Source of the DNA: Cynocephalus volans | Lineage: Eukaryota > Chordata > Mammalia > Dermoptera > Cynocephalidae | DNA: 64,000 bases | Assembly (NCBI RefSeq): GCF_027409185.1 | Contig: NC_084467.1 | Span: forward strand, 16,854,501 to 16,918,500 | Reading direction: 5' to 3' | Shown here: one piece after another, positions 45,868 to 59,200 of the stretch | Layout of the letters: the number at the start of each line of letters is the position of its first letter | Numbering within the stretch: position 1 is the stretch's first letter | Translations under genes and position numbers: made by a program | The notes under the pieces: generated by a model | Database searches by the model: none | Told to the model about the DNA's origin: nothing | Seen by the model: the letters and a program-made list of their open reading frames with translations, nothing else

Positions 45868-46097
45868 AAGAATTTAACCAGCATGGCTATCTTGTATCTT
45901 GGAACGCAGCTTTTAGGACAAAACACTGGAGAGGATCAGAGTTCCTGAATAGAGAGGGGAAGCTTATGTGTTCTGTTACGTTGGGGAGCAACTGAGGAGA
46001 TTCTCGGCCCTGAACATTTTAGAGCTCAGTCCATGTTGCAAAGAGTCTTGGGTTTGTTTTTCCACTGAAAAACTTTATTTAAAAAAAGAAAAAGTAG

Positions 46098-46275
46098 GGG
46101 GCCGGCCCGTGGCTCACTCGGGAGAGTGCGGTGTTGAGAACACCAAAGCCCCGGGTTCGGATCCCATATAGGGATGGCCGGTTCGCTCACTGGCTGAGCG
46201 TGGTGCTGACATCACCAAGTCAAGGGTTAAGTTCCCCTTACCGGTCATCTTTTAGGGAAAAAAAAAAAAGAAAGA
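46098..46275 (+). mobile_element. CYN SINE, dimer, in pseudogene 3' UTR
   Basis: GGGGCCGGCCCGTGGCTCAC, both arms; GAAAAAGTAG on both sides. Confidence 0.93.
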
Positions 46276-46871
46276 AAGAAAAAGTAGTTTTCATATTAAG
46301 TTTTTATTTTCTTTCTGGCAGTTGGGTCAGTTTCTTTCTAGAAAGTATGGTTGGTGTAACTAGAAACTTCGTCAAAATTTATTTTATGGTTTACATATAT
46401 ATGCACATAGTCATGTAATATCAGTATATCCCAAATTAATGAAATTTTTGTGTTCATTTACATATGTAATAGAGACCTTTGCATTTTGACCCATAGAACA
46501 TAGGATGATGTTCTTAGTCTGTCTCAAAACTCTATGTTTACATATTATTTCTGTAGATTATTTTTAAAAGTAAGTTTTGCATCCTTGGTAAGAGTGAGCA
46601 CTTTGGCTTATGTATAAGTTAGAAATAATTGTTAGTTTTAATACATGGTGAAATTTTTTTTCTTAGACGTAAACAAGCAAGTAAAAACCAAATTTGGGCC
46701 AGTGGTGTTAACTAGTTTCTAAAATTTTGCTTATTTTGGGCCGAGCCCGTGGCGCACTTGGTAGAGTGCTGCGCTGGCAGCGCGGCGACGCTCCCGCCGC
46801 GGGTTCGGATCCTCTATAGGACTGACCGGTGCACTCACTGGCTGAGTGCCGGTCACGAAAAAACGACAAAA

Positions 46872-47845
46872 AATAAAGCAAAAGAAACAATTAAAAGAGT
46901 TAAAAGACAACCAACAGAGTGGGAGAAAATATTTGCAAAATATACAATGACAAAGGATTAATATCCAGAATATATAAGGAACTCAAACAACTTTACAAGA
47001 AGAAAACAAGCAACCCAATTAAAAAATGGGCAAAAGAGCTAAGTAGGCATTTCTCTAAGGAAGATATCCAAATGGCCAACAGACATATGAAAAAATGCTC
47101 AACATCACTCAGCATCCGGGAAATGCAAATCAAAACCACATTGAGATACCATCTAACCCCAGTTAGGATGGCTAAAATCCAAAAGACTATGAACGATAAA
47201 TGCTGGCGAGGCTGCGGAGAAAAAGGAACTCTCATACATTGTTGGTGGGACTGCAAAATGGTGCAGCCTCTATGGAAAATGGTATGGAGGTTCCTTAAAC
47301 AATTGCAAATAGATCTACCATACGACCCAGCCATCCCACTGTTGGGAATATACCCAGAGGAATGGAAATCATCAAGTCGAAGGTATACCTGTTCCCCAAT
47401 GTTCATCGCAGCACTCTTTACAATAGCCAAGAGTTGGAACCAGCCCAAATGCCCATCATCAGATGAGTGGATACGGAAAATGTGGTACATCTACACAATG
47501 GAATACTACTCAGCTATAAAAACGAATGAAATACTGCCATTTGCAACAACATGGATGGACCTCGAGAGAATTATATTAAGTGAAACAAGTCAGGCACAGA
47601 AAGAGAAATACCACATGTTCTCACTTATTGGTGGGAGCTAAAAATTAATATATAAATTCACACACACACATACACACATACACACACAAACCGGGGGGGG
47701 GGGAAGAAGATATAACAACCACAATTATTTGAAGTTGATACAACAAGCAAACAGAAAGGACATTGTTGGGGGGGAGGGGGGGAGGGAGAAGGGAGGGAGG
47801 TTTTGGTGATGGGGAGCATTAATCAGCTACAATGTATATCGACAA
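46872..47845 (+). pseudogene. L1 ORF2 C-terminal fragment (5'-truncated)
   Basis: The open frame 46919-47641 (240 codons) is the C-terminus of L1 ORF2, with WKKTRK-type L1 signatures such as [29 protein letters not shown] and [10 protein letters not shown], and a Cys-rich end region. It then has a 3' UTR with G-runs. The endonuclease and reverse transcriptase are absent, so this is a dead 3' fragment. Confidence 0.88.
47655..47800 (+). repeat. CA-rich and G-rich tracts in L1 3' UTR
   Basis: CACACACACA runs, then GGGGGGGGGG and further G clusters (47690-47800). Confidence 0.8.
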
Positions 47846-47861
47846 AATAAAATTTAAAAAA

Positions 47862-47904
<43 letters not shown>

Positions 47905-47918
47905 ATATAAAATAAAAT
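47845..47918 (+). repeat. (AAAT)n tail of the SINE-L1 chimera
   Basis: About 15 AAAT units forming the retrocopy's tail. Confidence 0.88.
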
Positions 47919-48810
47919 AAAATTTTGCTTATTTTTATTTTTATTTGTAACAAATCATTTACTTAATCCCCAATTAATATAAATGGAATCATCATAGTTT
48001 ATGTTTAAGGGATACCCAGAGATTGCTGTGGTTCTATTTGTTTTATGGAAAGGATAGCCAGATTTTACTTTGGAACTTTCTGGAAGCTCCTCAGTGGTCC
48101 TTGGGCTAATAAAATCTCTCTTTTACCACTAAAAGAATATTATTCTGTGTCATAATAAGAATAATCATTTAAATAGTTGGCATAATAAATGCCTGAAAGA
48201 CATTTTATTTGATGAATCTATTTTTTTCGTTTTTTTGCTATAAGGGGAGTATTGTAAATCATGAATTTGTATTAATGATCTTTCTTCTAACAAAGCAATA
48301 TATGTGACTATAAACTAAACCAGTCTATAAACAGTTGAAGGCATCTGTAAGTTCTGTTGTAGTTACTGTAAACTTTGTTGGAGTCCTTTAATCCTCAGAT
48401 TATCTTGTGAATATATTTATACACTGTTAAAATTTTTTATAGATGTTTTGTTTCATTTGAATAAATATCTTTACTGGAGTGATAGCTGTGAAGGTGTATA
48501 ACTTTACATTGGTATAAAACTTTACTGTTTACAAATAAAAAACAAAAAACAGATTTCCAGAACTTTTTCATCGGGCAAAACTGAAACTCTATACTCATTT
48601 TTACTTTTGCAAATTTCATAAAAATATATAATCCCATGCAAGTGATGGGTCCTAAACCTTAAGCTTCATGTGCTCCTGCCAAGGGCAGATTTGAGTCTTC
48701 TTGGAGTACTCCAGGGCCTAGCCTTGGACATCATGCACAGTAGGAAGTAAAGGTTGCATTAAATTCTCCAGGAGGGAGAGCCATTAGATAGTATCAGGGG
48801 CAGAGGGTTT

Positions 48811-48954
48811 TTTTTTTTTTTTTTTTTTGTCCTTTTCGTGACTGGCACTCAGCCAGTGAGTGCACCGGCCAGTCCTATATAGGATCCGAACCCGCGGTGG
48901 GAGTGTCGCTGCGCTCCCAGCACCGCACTCTCCCGAGTGCGCCACGGGCTCAGC
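48811..48954 (-). mobile_element. CYN SINE, second type
   Basis: Antisense copy; CAGGGGCAGAGG on both sides. Confidence 0.92.
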
Positions 48955-48964
48955 CCAGGGGCAG

Positions 48965-50160
48965 AGGTTTTAACCTTCTCATGGAGTCCTGGGACTTTGA
49001 GGTGGTGTCTCAGTGGCTACTGTTGGGGACTACTCTAACTCCTCCCCACCCCCCACTACTTGAAACATGGAGCACCTCTGTTTAGATGATGATGATGACA
49101 CTAATAGTCATCATTCAAGCTGACATGCATTGGGCACTTTACTATATGATAGACATTACTCTAAGTACCCTGCTTGGATTAAGTGCTTAATCCTTAACTA
49201 TGTAGCTGGAACTACCATTATCCCATTTTACAGATAAGGATACTGAGGCTCGAAAAGTTTCAGTTTTATATATCGAGGTTCCACATAAGATACCTTTTTA
49301 AAAAAATCGATCTACTAATTACAAGTTTTGAAAAAGCCTGAATTATTCTAAGCTCTCTATTTTACACATGGGGAAGTAAAACTCAGAAAAAGGGTTTCAT
49401 TTGCTCAGTACTACACATTTATTCTTTCATTATTTCCTGGATGCCCACTCTGTGGCAGGTACTGTGCTATGACCTATGGATTCAAAGGTCAACAAGATGC
49501 TCATGGAACCTAATTTTAGTGGGGCCAATGGACAATATATACAACAAGAAATAAATAAGCAAAATAATTCCAGAGAGAATGAGATGATAGATTTGGTGAG
49601 ATGTGATGAATGGCCAAGAGGGAACTATGTGTGCAAAGGCCCTGAGGCAGGAGTACTTTGTTAGTAATAGAGCAGATTCCTGGTCCAGTGCTCCTTTGCC
49701 ACTTGCTGCCTCTGTAGTCCCTCAGAGTGGTTCCTTTAGTGTCCTGGGCCTCCTTCAACCTCAGCCTCTAAGGTGCCAACTTCTCTAGGAAGGCAGCAGC
49801 TCTCTGAGGCTGTGGGTCTGCCTCCCAGACGCCCTGTGGCTAAACCGGATCTGAGTTTCCCAGTTCCTGTCTGGCTGGGGGTGAGCAGACATCTTCTCCG
49901 CCTTCTCTCCCCAGTCTCCAGCCCTGGCCCCAAATCTCCATGGCAACCCCTAGACACAATCCTGACCCAAAGGAGGAGGATCTGGAACGGGTAGCACAAA
50001 GGTCATAGTGAAGAGACCAGAGGAGCTGGCGGACTTGCCTTCCCCTGCTCCTTGTGTCCTGCCAGCCTCCCCGCTGGCCTGGCCAGGCCCCGACACCCCA
50101 CTCTCCCCAAAAGCCCCAAATTGAAGAATCTGCCTCATTGCTGGGCACAGCAGAGCCTAG
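48965..50160 (+). other. LDLRAD2: LDLRAD2 upstream region
   Basis: MIR and an older repeat (49440-49660), then unique sequence. The 5' UTR is presumably in the last few hundred bases before 50161, but no TATA box or clear start is visible. Confidence 0.5.
49088..49262 (-). repeat. MIR
   Basis: CATTTTACAGATAAGGATAC is the antisense MIR core. Confidence 0.68.
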
Positions 50161-50242
50161 ATGGAGGCTTATCTTCTGCAGCTGTTCCAAAGGCTGCTGC
50201 TGCTAGGGGCAGTCACCCTGACTGTGTCTGCTCTGGAGACAG
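50161..50242 (+). CDS. LDLRAD2: LDLRAD2 coding exon 1 (signal peptide)
   Basis: ATG at 50161 opens 27 codons plus one base before a GTATGA donor. The product starts [18 protein letters not shown], a classical signal peptide with likely cleavage after VSA. The next exon restores Ala across the splice. Confidence 0.93.
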
Positions 50243-53200
50243 GTATGAGGGGGCTTTGATGGGGCACCCCAGAATCTCAGGCTCCCACCACCCTTGGAGA
50301 CTGTGTTTTCCCACAATCAGCATTTACCCTGACAGGCTGGGACCCCTTGAGTTGGGGGAGGCTGGGAAACCCTGTGCCAGTCTTGCTTGCTACCCGCAAG
50401 TCCACCCCAAACCTTCTGTAAGGCTAGAGCTCCAACTCACCCAGAAGCAAGGGTCAGGGGGTGGGAGGGTCAGCCCTCAGGTCTGGCAATGGAAAATACT
50501 GTGGGCTTTGGAGTCAGACAGTCCTGCATTCACACACTTACTCTGCCACTTCCCGCATTTGTATCCTTGAGATCATTGTTTTATCTCTCATTGTTTCAAG
50601 TCTCAGTTTCTTCAGCAGTAAAATGAGAATAATAATAGCTCCTTGCCCCTTAAGGGACTATTATTATTGTGCATATAAGATGAGAGAAACCACACAGGAC
50701 ACGTAGTGCCTGACACATAAAAGATGCCCAACTCACTCTCTAAACTCCACCCCTACCTTGTGCACCTCCGGGGCAGGCTCTGGCTTTACTAGGTCTGCAC
50801 AAATATGGCACAATGCTCCCACATTCTAAGCCCTGATGAAAAATTTCTTCCCCGAAGACCCACATCCTGGCTGGTCCTCAAGCACCACTGGTGCCCTACT
50901 TTGTACCAGAAAACCCACCTCCTCTTTGCTCTCTGTTCTTAAAAAAATCAGAGCTAGTTTGAGCACTTGGACGTTATCTCATTTGATCCCCACAACAACC
51001 CTGTATCAGTGAGGATGTTTTGGGCTGTAAGTAACAGATATCAAGCTAAATGGGGCTTAAACCATTAGTTCATTTATTATTTCACTTAAGACGAGTAGCT
51101 GTAGGTGATTCCAGAGATGGAATCTCTACATTCAGCAGCTCAACCATATTAGCATTTCTCTGTAATTTCTGTGTAATGCTCATGACCTCATCTTTGCAAG
51201 ATGGCTGCTGCAGCTGTGGCCATCACGTCCTTAGTCAACAGTTTCCAAAAGCAGAAAGAAAAGGGGCTCCTCATCACACAGCTCTCCCTCTTTTTTTTTT
51301 TTAATTAAAAAATTTTTAAATTTATTTTATTTATTTATTTTTTTTAAAGATGACCAGTAAGGGGATCTTAACCCTTGACTTGGTGTTGTCAGCACCACGC
51401 TCTCCCAATTGAGCCACAGGCTGGCCCAGGGCTAAATTTTTTCAGTAACTTCCAGCAGATCTCTCCTTAAGTCTCAGTGGCCAGAACCAGGTCATGTGCC
51501 AATCCCTAAACCTGGCAAATAAAATTAGAGTTACAAGCCTTCTTTTTTGTTTGGCAGCCAGCCGGTATAGGGATTGAATCCTCGACCTTGGTGTCCAGGA
51601 CTCGAACCCAGCACCACGCTCTGACCAACTGAGCTAACCTGCCAGCCCAAGGCTTGGTTCTTTTAGCAAGAAGAAACAGGGAATGGCTGTTGGGTGGATA
51701 GGCACCCGAATGTGTCTACCCCATCTTTGAATAAGATGATAGTAGTTAGCTAACACTTCTTTTTTTTGGCTGTTGGCTGGGGCAAGGATCTGAACCCTTG
51801 ACCTTGGTGTTACAACACCATGCTCTAACCAACTGAGCTAACTGACCAGCCCAGTAGCTGAGGTTTCCGTAATACTCATTAAATGCTAGGCACTGTCCTA
51901 AACCTTGTACCCATACATGTCCACAAACCTTTGGTTGTAATTCCAAAATGCAAAAAAGTTCTGAAAACCAGTGTTCTTAACTAATTTATTGACAACACTT
52001 GACCTGAACTGAGGGAAGGCTGTTTATTGTCTTTATTTGCTCCATTTAGGGTAAATGTGTTCATACAATTGCTCTAGAGATTGTGTTTGATCTTGGAGAG
52101 CTGCTGCAGACTCAATTTTGGATATATTGTACACCATATTTCTAAAATCTGGAAAATTCTGAAACACATCCTAGGGCTTTTGAATAAGGGATTGTGGACT
52201 TCAGTCATTTAATCTTCAAAAATTCTGAGATTGCTTAATCACCCTCATTTTACTGATGAGGAAACTGAGGCTCAGAGAGGGTGAGTGACTTGCTGGGGGT
52301 CACATAGAGAGCAGGGGGCAGAGTCACGTTTGAACGTGGCTCCAGGATCCGTGCTTTCCGTTGCAGCTGACCTGGTGGAGCTGTGCGGGCAGACGTGGCA
52401 CGGGGACGGGCTGCTGCTGCGATCGCACTCCGCGTCGCGCAGGTTCTACTTGGTGGCTCCGGACATCGACTGCTGGCTCTGGGTGCGGGCGGCGGCCCCT
52501 AGCGATAGGATCCGCTTCCAGTTCCGCTTCTTCCTGGTCTACAGCCTGACCCCGGCGTCCCCAGCGCCCCCAGCGCCCAACTCCTCCTCCCCGGCGGACC
52601 CGTGCGCCCCAGGCTCCTACCTGCAGTTCTACGAGGGCCCGCTGGGGGCGCCCCGGCCCCTGGGGACCCCTCTCTGTGGCCTGACCATCCCTACCCCCGT
52701 GGCATCCTCTGGACCCTTCCTAGGACTGCGCCTGGTCACGAGAGGCCGCCAGCCCCGCGTGGACTTCCTGGGCGAAGTCACCTCTTTCCGGTTGGGTGGG
52801 TTGGGGCTGAAGGCCAGGACAGGGCCTTTACAGAGAGGGGGGCAACTGTGAGACTGGCCCAGCCCACGGGCTGCTGAGAGCTGGGGAATGGTGGGGGCAC
52901 TGGGAGCACAAAAAGATGGAGGGGGCTGGGTCCTAACAGAGGGAAAGAGGTAGTGACAGGTGGCATGGTTAGGGGGTCACAGTAAGGGACGTTGCAGACC
53001 CAAAGAGCCAACCCCATAAATCTGGTTTCCATGGACGTGTGTAGCAGACTGGGCTACCAGCTCCAGGCACTCCTGCACAACTCCCACACATATACACACC
53101 TCCCACTAACGCGCACACACACTCCTTTACACTCACACAATTCACACACACCTCATGCACACTTACAACCCATTCACACACTCTCACGTTCACACACTGT

Positions 53201-56200
53201 CTCCTTTGTCCTAGGCCAGCCCTTCAGATGTTTATAGAAGTGATGATTAGGACTCCTGTGATTGTAAGTAACAGAAACCCACTTATGCAAGGAAAAGGAC
53301 CTCTTGGAACTGCAATTAGTAATACTCGTTTATTAAGCATCACCTTTGGCCCTTCGGATGACAGATCTCATCTATGCCTCACAGCAACCCTGCCATGCCA
53401 GTATTCTTATCCTCATATTTATAGGTGGGGAAACAGGCTCAGGGAAGTTAAATGCCCAAGGCCTCCCTGCTCATAAGTAAAGCAGCTGAGCTTCAATGCT
53501 GGAGTATGTCCTTCAGCTCAAATTGAGTTCAAGGCTTTATCCCCAGCAGGGCAGGAGCCACTTGCTGATATTGCAGCAGAGGCTGTCTCCAGAGATGGCA
53601 AGCAGATGAGCTGCCAAAGCCCAGAAGATTCCAAAACCACAGAGAAGCTTTATCTCAATCTCTGGCAAAATATCCAGACTGGAGAATTAAACATGGGATT
53701 GTGAGCACTTAAGGCAAGAACATGGGAGTCTCTGAGAACCAACACAGGTTCACCAGGACTTGGCATGCCAAACCCTGGACAGCCCTTTAACACTGAGCTG
53801 GTCAGAGAGTCCCCGTGGCATATCATTTGTCTCTTTAGTCAAGTCCCACCTTTCTTCTTCCCTGGAATTGTGCAAGATCTGAATTTTGGATTTTAGACGC
53901 TCTTCCCTATTACAGTCTCAGGCTCTGGGATAAACTATTTGAAATGTGTACCCTAAATCCTTGGGGCCACAACTGATTGTGCCTGGGGTCCCCCTTTCTG
54001 GGTCCTGTAGGCTGCAACACACCAAGGTTCCTATTATGTTGTCTTGCAAACAGTTCTCACTAGTTGATCGGAAATCACCTTTCTTCCCCCCTCTTTTTCT
54101 CCCTCCCTACCTCCCTCCCTTACTCCCTCTCTTCTTTTCTGTGGCCTCGTTGGAGGTACAGCTCTGAGTCAGGGAGGTGAAGACTGTTGCAGCTGCTCTG
54201 TGTTTACCAGGATTGGGCTCCAAAAGGAGGTGGGAGTGGTGAAGCCTTATCACAACTCTGGCTTCTTTCAGTTTTGTCATCTGAATGAGGAAAAGTTCAT
54301 TTCATATCCTCAGACCCCATGCACTGTCTCTCTCTCTCTCTCTTTTTAAAGAGGGCCGGTAAGGGGATCTTAACCCTTGACTTGGTGTTGTCAGCACCAC
54401 GCTCTCCCAAGTGAGCGAACCAGCCATCCCTATATAGGGATCCGAACCCGTGGCCTTGGTGTTATCAGCACTGCACTCTCCTGAGTGAGCCACGGGCTGG
54501 CCCTTGGAGAATTTTGGAGGGACTCCAATAACTGGAATGTTAAGGTGTTGGGTCAGGTATAGCTGGATCCAGGTAATGTCATCAGGGCTCCTTCTCTTTG
54601 GTCTCTTTCTCTGTCTTTACACTGTGTGGGTCTGTTTGGCTTCCCAAATTCAGGCAGCTCCTCTTTTTACTTGGCAGCAAGATGACCCTGCAGCTCCAGG
54701 TCTGGTCTCCCTTATGGCTCCAATCTCATGACATAGAGGGCAAACGTCTTTTCTTATGGCTCTAGCTTGGGGCCAGATTTAATTAGTCATGTGGGTCATG
54801 TGTCTATTCCCGTGGCCAGGACATGGAATGCTCTGGATTTGCCAGGCCCGAGTCCCATGTCCGCCTCTGAGCCATGCCATTGGTCAGTCCCACCTGAACT
54901 AGCTTTTCTTCCACAGAATGGAATGCTGGGTAAGCCAACCTGTCTGCCACATACTGTGCACTGAGTCATACAGTTCTTTCATCTGTGTGCACATTCATTC
55001 AACCAATATCAATTGAGCACCTGCTATATGTCAGGTGTTGTTCTGAGCCTGCTATGTGTCAGGTGTTGTTCTCGGTTCGGTTCTAGGTTGTTCTAGGTTC
55101 AGCAGTGAACAAAAGAGAAGTTCCCATGTTCTCAGAGCTGACATTCTGGTGGGGGAGACAGACCACAAACAGATAATCAATAAATCCATATTCTGCAGAT
55201 GGTGGTAAGTGCTATAAAGGAACCCAAATCAGGGTAAGGAGGGTAGGAGTACTGGGGAGGGGTGGTATGCTGGGTTTGGTTTTTGTTTTTCCTTTTTTTT
55301 AAATTGGCTCCTGTCAGGGAATTGAAACCCCCACCCCCAGTCCCCCGATCTCCAAGGTGGCAGGCGGGGATACTCACCACGAGGAGGATGTGCTGTTCTC
55401 ATATGGAGGTTAGGGAAGGCCTAAGGTTAAGGTAACATTTGAGTGGCGATCTGAAGGGAGGGAGCCATGCAGTTACCAGGGGAAGAGAGTTCCAGGCGGA
55501 GTTAATGGCAAGTGCAAAGCCATGAATGACTGAGGGTTTGCTTGGAGTGTCACTGGGATACTGTAGGGTGCACGTGCACACATGTGCAGACACACATGCA
55601 CACCCACTGTGTGTCATGATATTTATGAACACAAGCTCCAGAACCAGCCTGCCTGGGACTTGGATACAGCTGTGTGGCCTTGGTCAAGTGATCTAACCTC
55701 CCTGTACTTCAGTCTTCTTTTATCTAAAATGGGGTTAATAACAGTATTTACCCCATAGGGTTATTGTGAGGACTAAATGAGATGGGAAGTGAAGTGTTTA
55801 GAATCCGTGCCTGATACAGAATAGGAACTCAATAAATGTCAGCTGCCATCATCACCACACCTTTCTCCCCACAAAACACCCCTCATACTCTTGTCTGCAT
55901 GCACATGATGACAGCTCCCTCCTGCTCACACTTCCCACACTCTCTCACTATAGGACCACACGCCCTGCTGTGTCATGGGACTGATCCAGCGTCCTCATCT
56001 TAGGCTTCTCCTTTCAACCCCAGGATCTTGTGGTGCCTACTTTCGCTGTCAGAATGGCAGGTGCATTCCTCCGAGCCTGGTGTGTGATCACTGGGGCATG
56101 GACAACTGTGGCGATGGCAGTGACCAGGGCTCCTGGCCACCAGCTGACTGCAGAGGTCAGTGATGGGTGTGGCCTGGGCCCTATCACCCCTTCTCTGGGG

Positions 56201-59200
56201 CAGAGCCTCAGTGGGGAGGTGGGAGGCAGTGGCACAGCAGGAGAGAGAAAGGTGGCAGTACAGCAGTGAGGAATCAGTTTGGATCAAGGACCTGAGGGTC
56301 AACGCAGTTACAGCTAGAATGATGCTAGAAATGATCTAATCCAGCTATTTCCAAATGATAGTTTAGTGATGGAAACTTTTCTTAAATGGGACCAGGCACA
56401 GAGGCCCAAGATATCAAAAGGAAAGATGCTCTGCTTAACTGGACTTGGGGGTTATTGGGCCCTGGCTGATTTATGTCTCTCGAAGGGTCCTGATTATCAC
56501 CCTCAAGACATAATTTGACAACCATCAATCCAGTCTGACTCCCAAATTTTACAGATGGGAAAACCAAGGCCTAGAGAGGAGAAATAACTTGCCCAAGGTC
56601 ATAAAGCCAGTGAGTGACATGAGCAGGAACACCCTCTGTGGACAGAGGGGACCAGGGTAGATCACCCAAGAATAACCTTCTTGGGGACCTGAAGATGTCC
56701 CACATCCATCCCCCAATCAGGAGTGGGATGGAGGCAGGGCTGCCATGTACAGTTCATAGCCAAATAGCACCTAGCTGAAGTGAAACCCAGCTTCTCAGGA
56801 CCCCACACATTTACCTTCCCAAACCACTGCTCAGCCTCATCTGCCGGTTCCTGGTTATTTCCCTGACACTCTATGTTTTGTGCCACGAAGCTCAGTTCCT
56901 TTGTTCCCTTCCCCTTCATCCATGCTCATTCCCTTGGTGGTCTCATCTATGTTGGAGTCATCTTTGAACTCTAGTCACATAATCTCCTCCATACCCAACA
57001 TCTCCATGTAGATGTGTAGGCGGCATCACAAACTCAACTTGCCCAAAATTGAACTCATGATCCACAGCCCTCCCCATCCTGCTCCTCAGCAGTACCCCCT
57101 TCTCACTAAGCAGCAACTTCACATCCCAGTTGCTCGGGCCCCAGACTCCTGAGTTACTCTTTGCTACTTTCTTTCTTTCTCTTAGCCCATAATCAAGTCA
57201 TTAACAAGTCCTTCGAAAGTTCCCCAGACCCTGCCCCTTCTCACACCTGCTCTGCTGCTATCTCCCAGTCTGAGCTACCAGCTCTGGTTTAGATTGTTCT
57301 GATAACTTTTTTTTTTTTTTAAAGATGACTGGTAAGGGGATCTTAACCCTTGACTGGGTATTGTCAGCACCACGCTCTCCCAAGTGAGCCACAGGCCGGC
57401 CCTTCAGAGGAGCCTTTTAAAACATTAAATCAGATCATGTCACTCCTGTGCTCAAAACCCTCCACTGACTCCTCATCTCACTCAGAGGAAATAAAGTGGC
57501 CCAGGGACCCAGAGGCCCTGCACCAACCAGCCCTGCCTCATCCCTGGCCCCACCTCCGCCCACTTGTCCCTCAGCCCCTCTACGCTGGCCCTCACAGCGC
57601 CTTCTGACCTCTGCACTGGTTGTTTGTTTCACCGAGAAGGCTTTTCTTCAGAGATCTCTGTACACTCATTCCTTTGCCTCCTGGCAGCTCTCTGCTTAAC
57701 TATGACTCTTAGTAGATTCTTTCCTGATCCTTTTTTTTTTTTTTTTTTTTGTCTTTTTCGTGACCGGTACTCAGCCAGTGAGTGCACCGGCCATTCCTAT
57801 ATAGGATCCGAACCCGCGGCGGGAACATCGCCGCACTCCCAGCGCCGCACTCTCCTGAGTGCGCTGCGGGCTCGGCCCTTTCCTGATCCTTTTGTGTAAA
57901 AGTAGCAACCTTATGTTGACCTACAGATGAATGGATAAATAAAACGTGGTCTAGCCATACAATGGAATATTATTCAGCCTTAGAAAGGAAGGAAGTTCTG
58001 GGCTGGCCTGTGGCTCACTCGGGAGAGTGCGGTGCTGATGACACCAAGGCCATGGGTTCGGATCCCATACAGGGATGACCGGTTGGCTCACCTGGGAGAG
58101 CGTGGTGCTGACAACACCAAATCAAGAGATAAGATCCCCTTACCGGTCATCTTTTTTTTTTTTTTTAAAGATGACCGGTAAGGGGATCTTAACCCTTGAC
58201 TTGGTGTTGTCAGCACCACGCTCACCCAGTGAGCAACCGGCCATTCCTATGTGGGATCCGAACCCGTGGCCTTGGTGTCATCAGCACCACACTCTCCCGA
58301 GTGAGCCATGGGCCGGCCCGGTCATCTTTTTTTTTTTAAAAAAAAGGAAGGAAGTTCTGACATAAGCCACAACATGGATGAAACTTCAGGACATTATGCT
58401 AAATGAAATAAGCCAGTCACAAAAGGACACTGTATGATTCCACCTATATGAGGTACTAGTCAAAAATCAGAGACAGAAGGTAGAATGGTGATTACCAGGG
58501 GATGCGGGGGGAGGTGAGCAAGGGGCACTTATTGTTAATGGGTACAGAGTTTCAATTTTATAAAATGAAAAGGGTTATGGAGATGGATGGGAGTGATGGT
58601 TTCACAACATTGTGAATGTATTTAACAGCACTAAACTGTACACTTAAAATGGTTAAAATGGAAAATATCATGTTTATTTTACAATTAAAAAAAAGCAAGC
58701 CTGCCCCCAGACAACATGCCCTGTCCTCTTTCCTGCTTAATTTTTCTCCATAGCACCTGTCTCTATTTGACATATATTAATGTCTTGTGTCTCCCCACAC
58801 TAAACTACCTGTTCCATGAAGACATTTTTGTCTTTTTTTCACTGTTGTATCCCCCAGTCCCTAGAACAATGTCTGGGTTTAGTAGATTCTCAAGAAATAC
58901 TAGCCAAATTAGTGGAAGAATGAATCTCTCTATGTTTCAGTTTCCTTAACTGTAAATGGGGATGATAAACCTAAACTTTCAGAGTGGTTTTAAACTCTAA
59001 GGGAAATACTGTAGGTAGAGGGCTCAGTACAGAGCATGGTGCTTGGTGCATTGAAAATGCTCACTACATGTACATTTATAAACCCTAGGCCCTGGAGCTA
59101 GTCTGTGTAAGTTCAAGTCTTCCCTTGTCACTTCCAGCTGTGTGACCCTGGGAAGTGACTTAACCTCTCTGTGCCTTACTTCCTTTATCTGTAAAATGGA

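Larger units (their letters stand above)
46738..47918 (+). mobile_element. SINE-L1 chimeric retrocopy with one shared target-site duplication
   Basis: A CYN second-type SINE (46738 to about 46870) is joined directly to the 3' end of an L1 (about 46872-47845), followed by a CA/G-rich stretch and an AAAT-rich tail. The perfect 17-bp duplication AAAATTTTGCTTATTTT flanks the whole unit (46721-46737, 47919-47935), and there is no duplication at the SINE/L1 junction. Both parts have the same orientation. It lies inside the TVP23B-like pseudogene. Confidence 0.85.
50243..52366 (+). other. LDLRAD2: LDLRAD2 intron 1
   Basis: Contains a plus-strand MIR (50495-50740), three minus-strand CYN SINEs (51335-51852) and an antisense MIR running into the exon 2 acceptor. 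No coding sequence seen. Confidence 0.75.
52796..56023 (+). other. LDLRAD2: LDLRAD2 intron 2
   Basis: Contains a CA-rich tract (53085-53200), MIR relics, a CYN dimer (54343-54503) and an old repeat with a short internal duplication near 55.0-55.1 kb. The stretch 53.5-54.3 kb holds nothing I recognise. Confidence 0.7.

Noticed and set aside
46919-47641. 240-codon ORF as a host gene
   Set aside because: It is the C-terminus of L1 ORF2 without the endonuclease or RT parts.
52285-52851. Single-exon reading of the LDLRAD2 CUB ORF
   Set aside because: The ORF extends into the intron on both sides; splice sites and codon phase define the exon as 52367-52795.
55290-55380. Possible antisense CYN SINE (T tail, AATTGGCTCCTG, AGGGAATTGAAACC)
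   Set aside because: The right end does not match the SINE and no duplication is visible; too weak to call.
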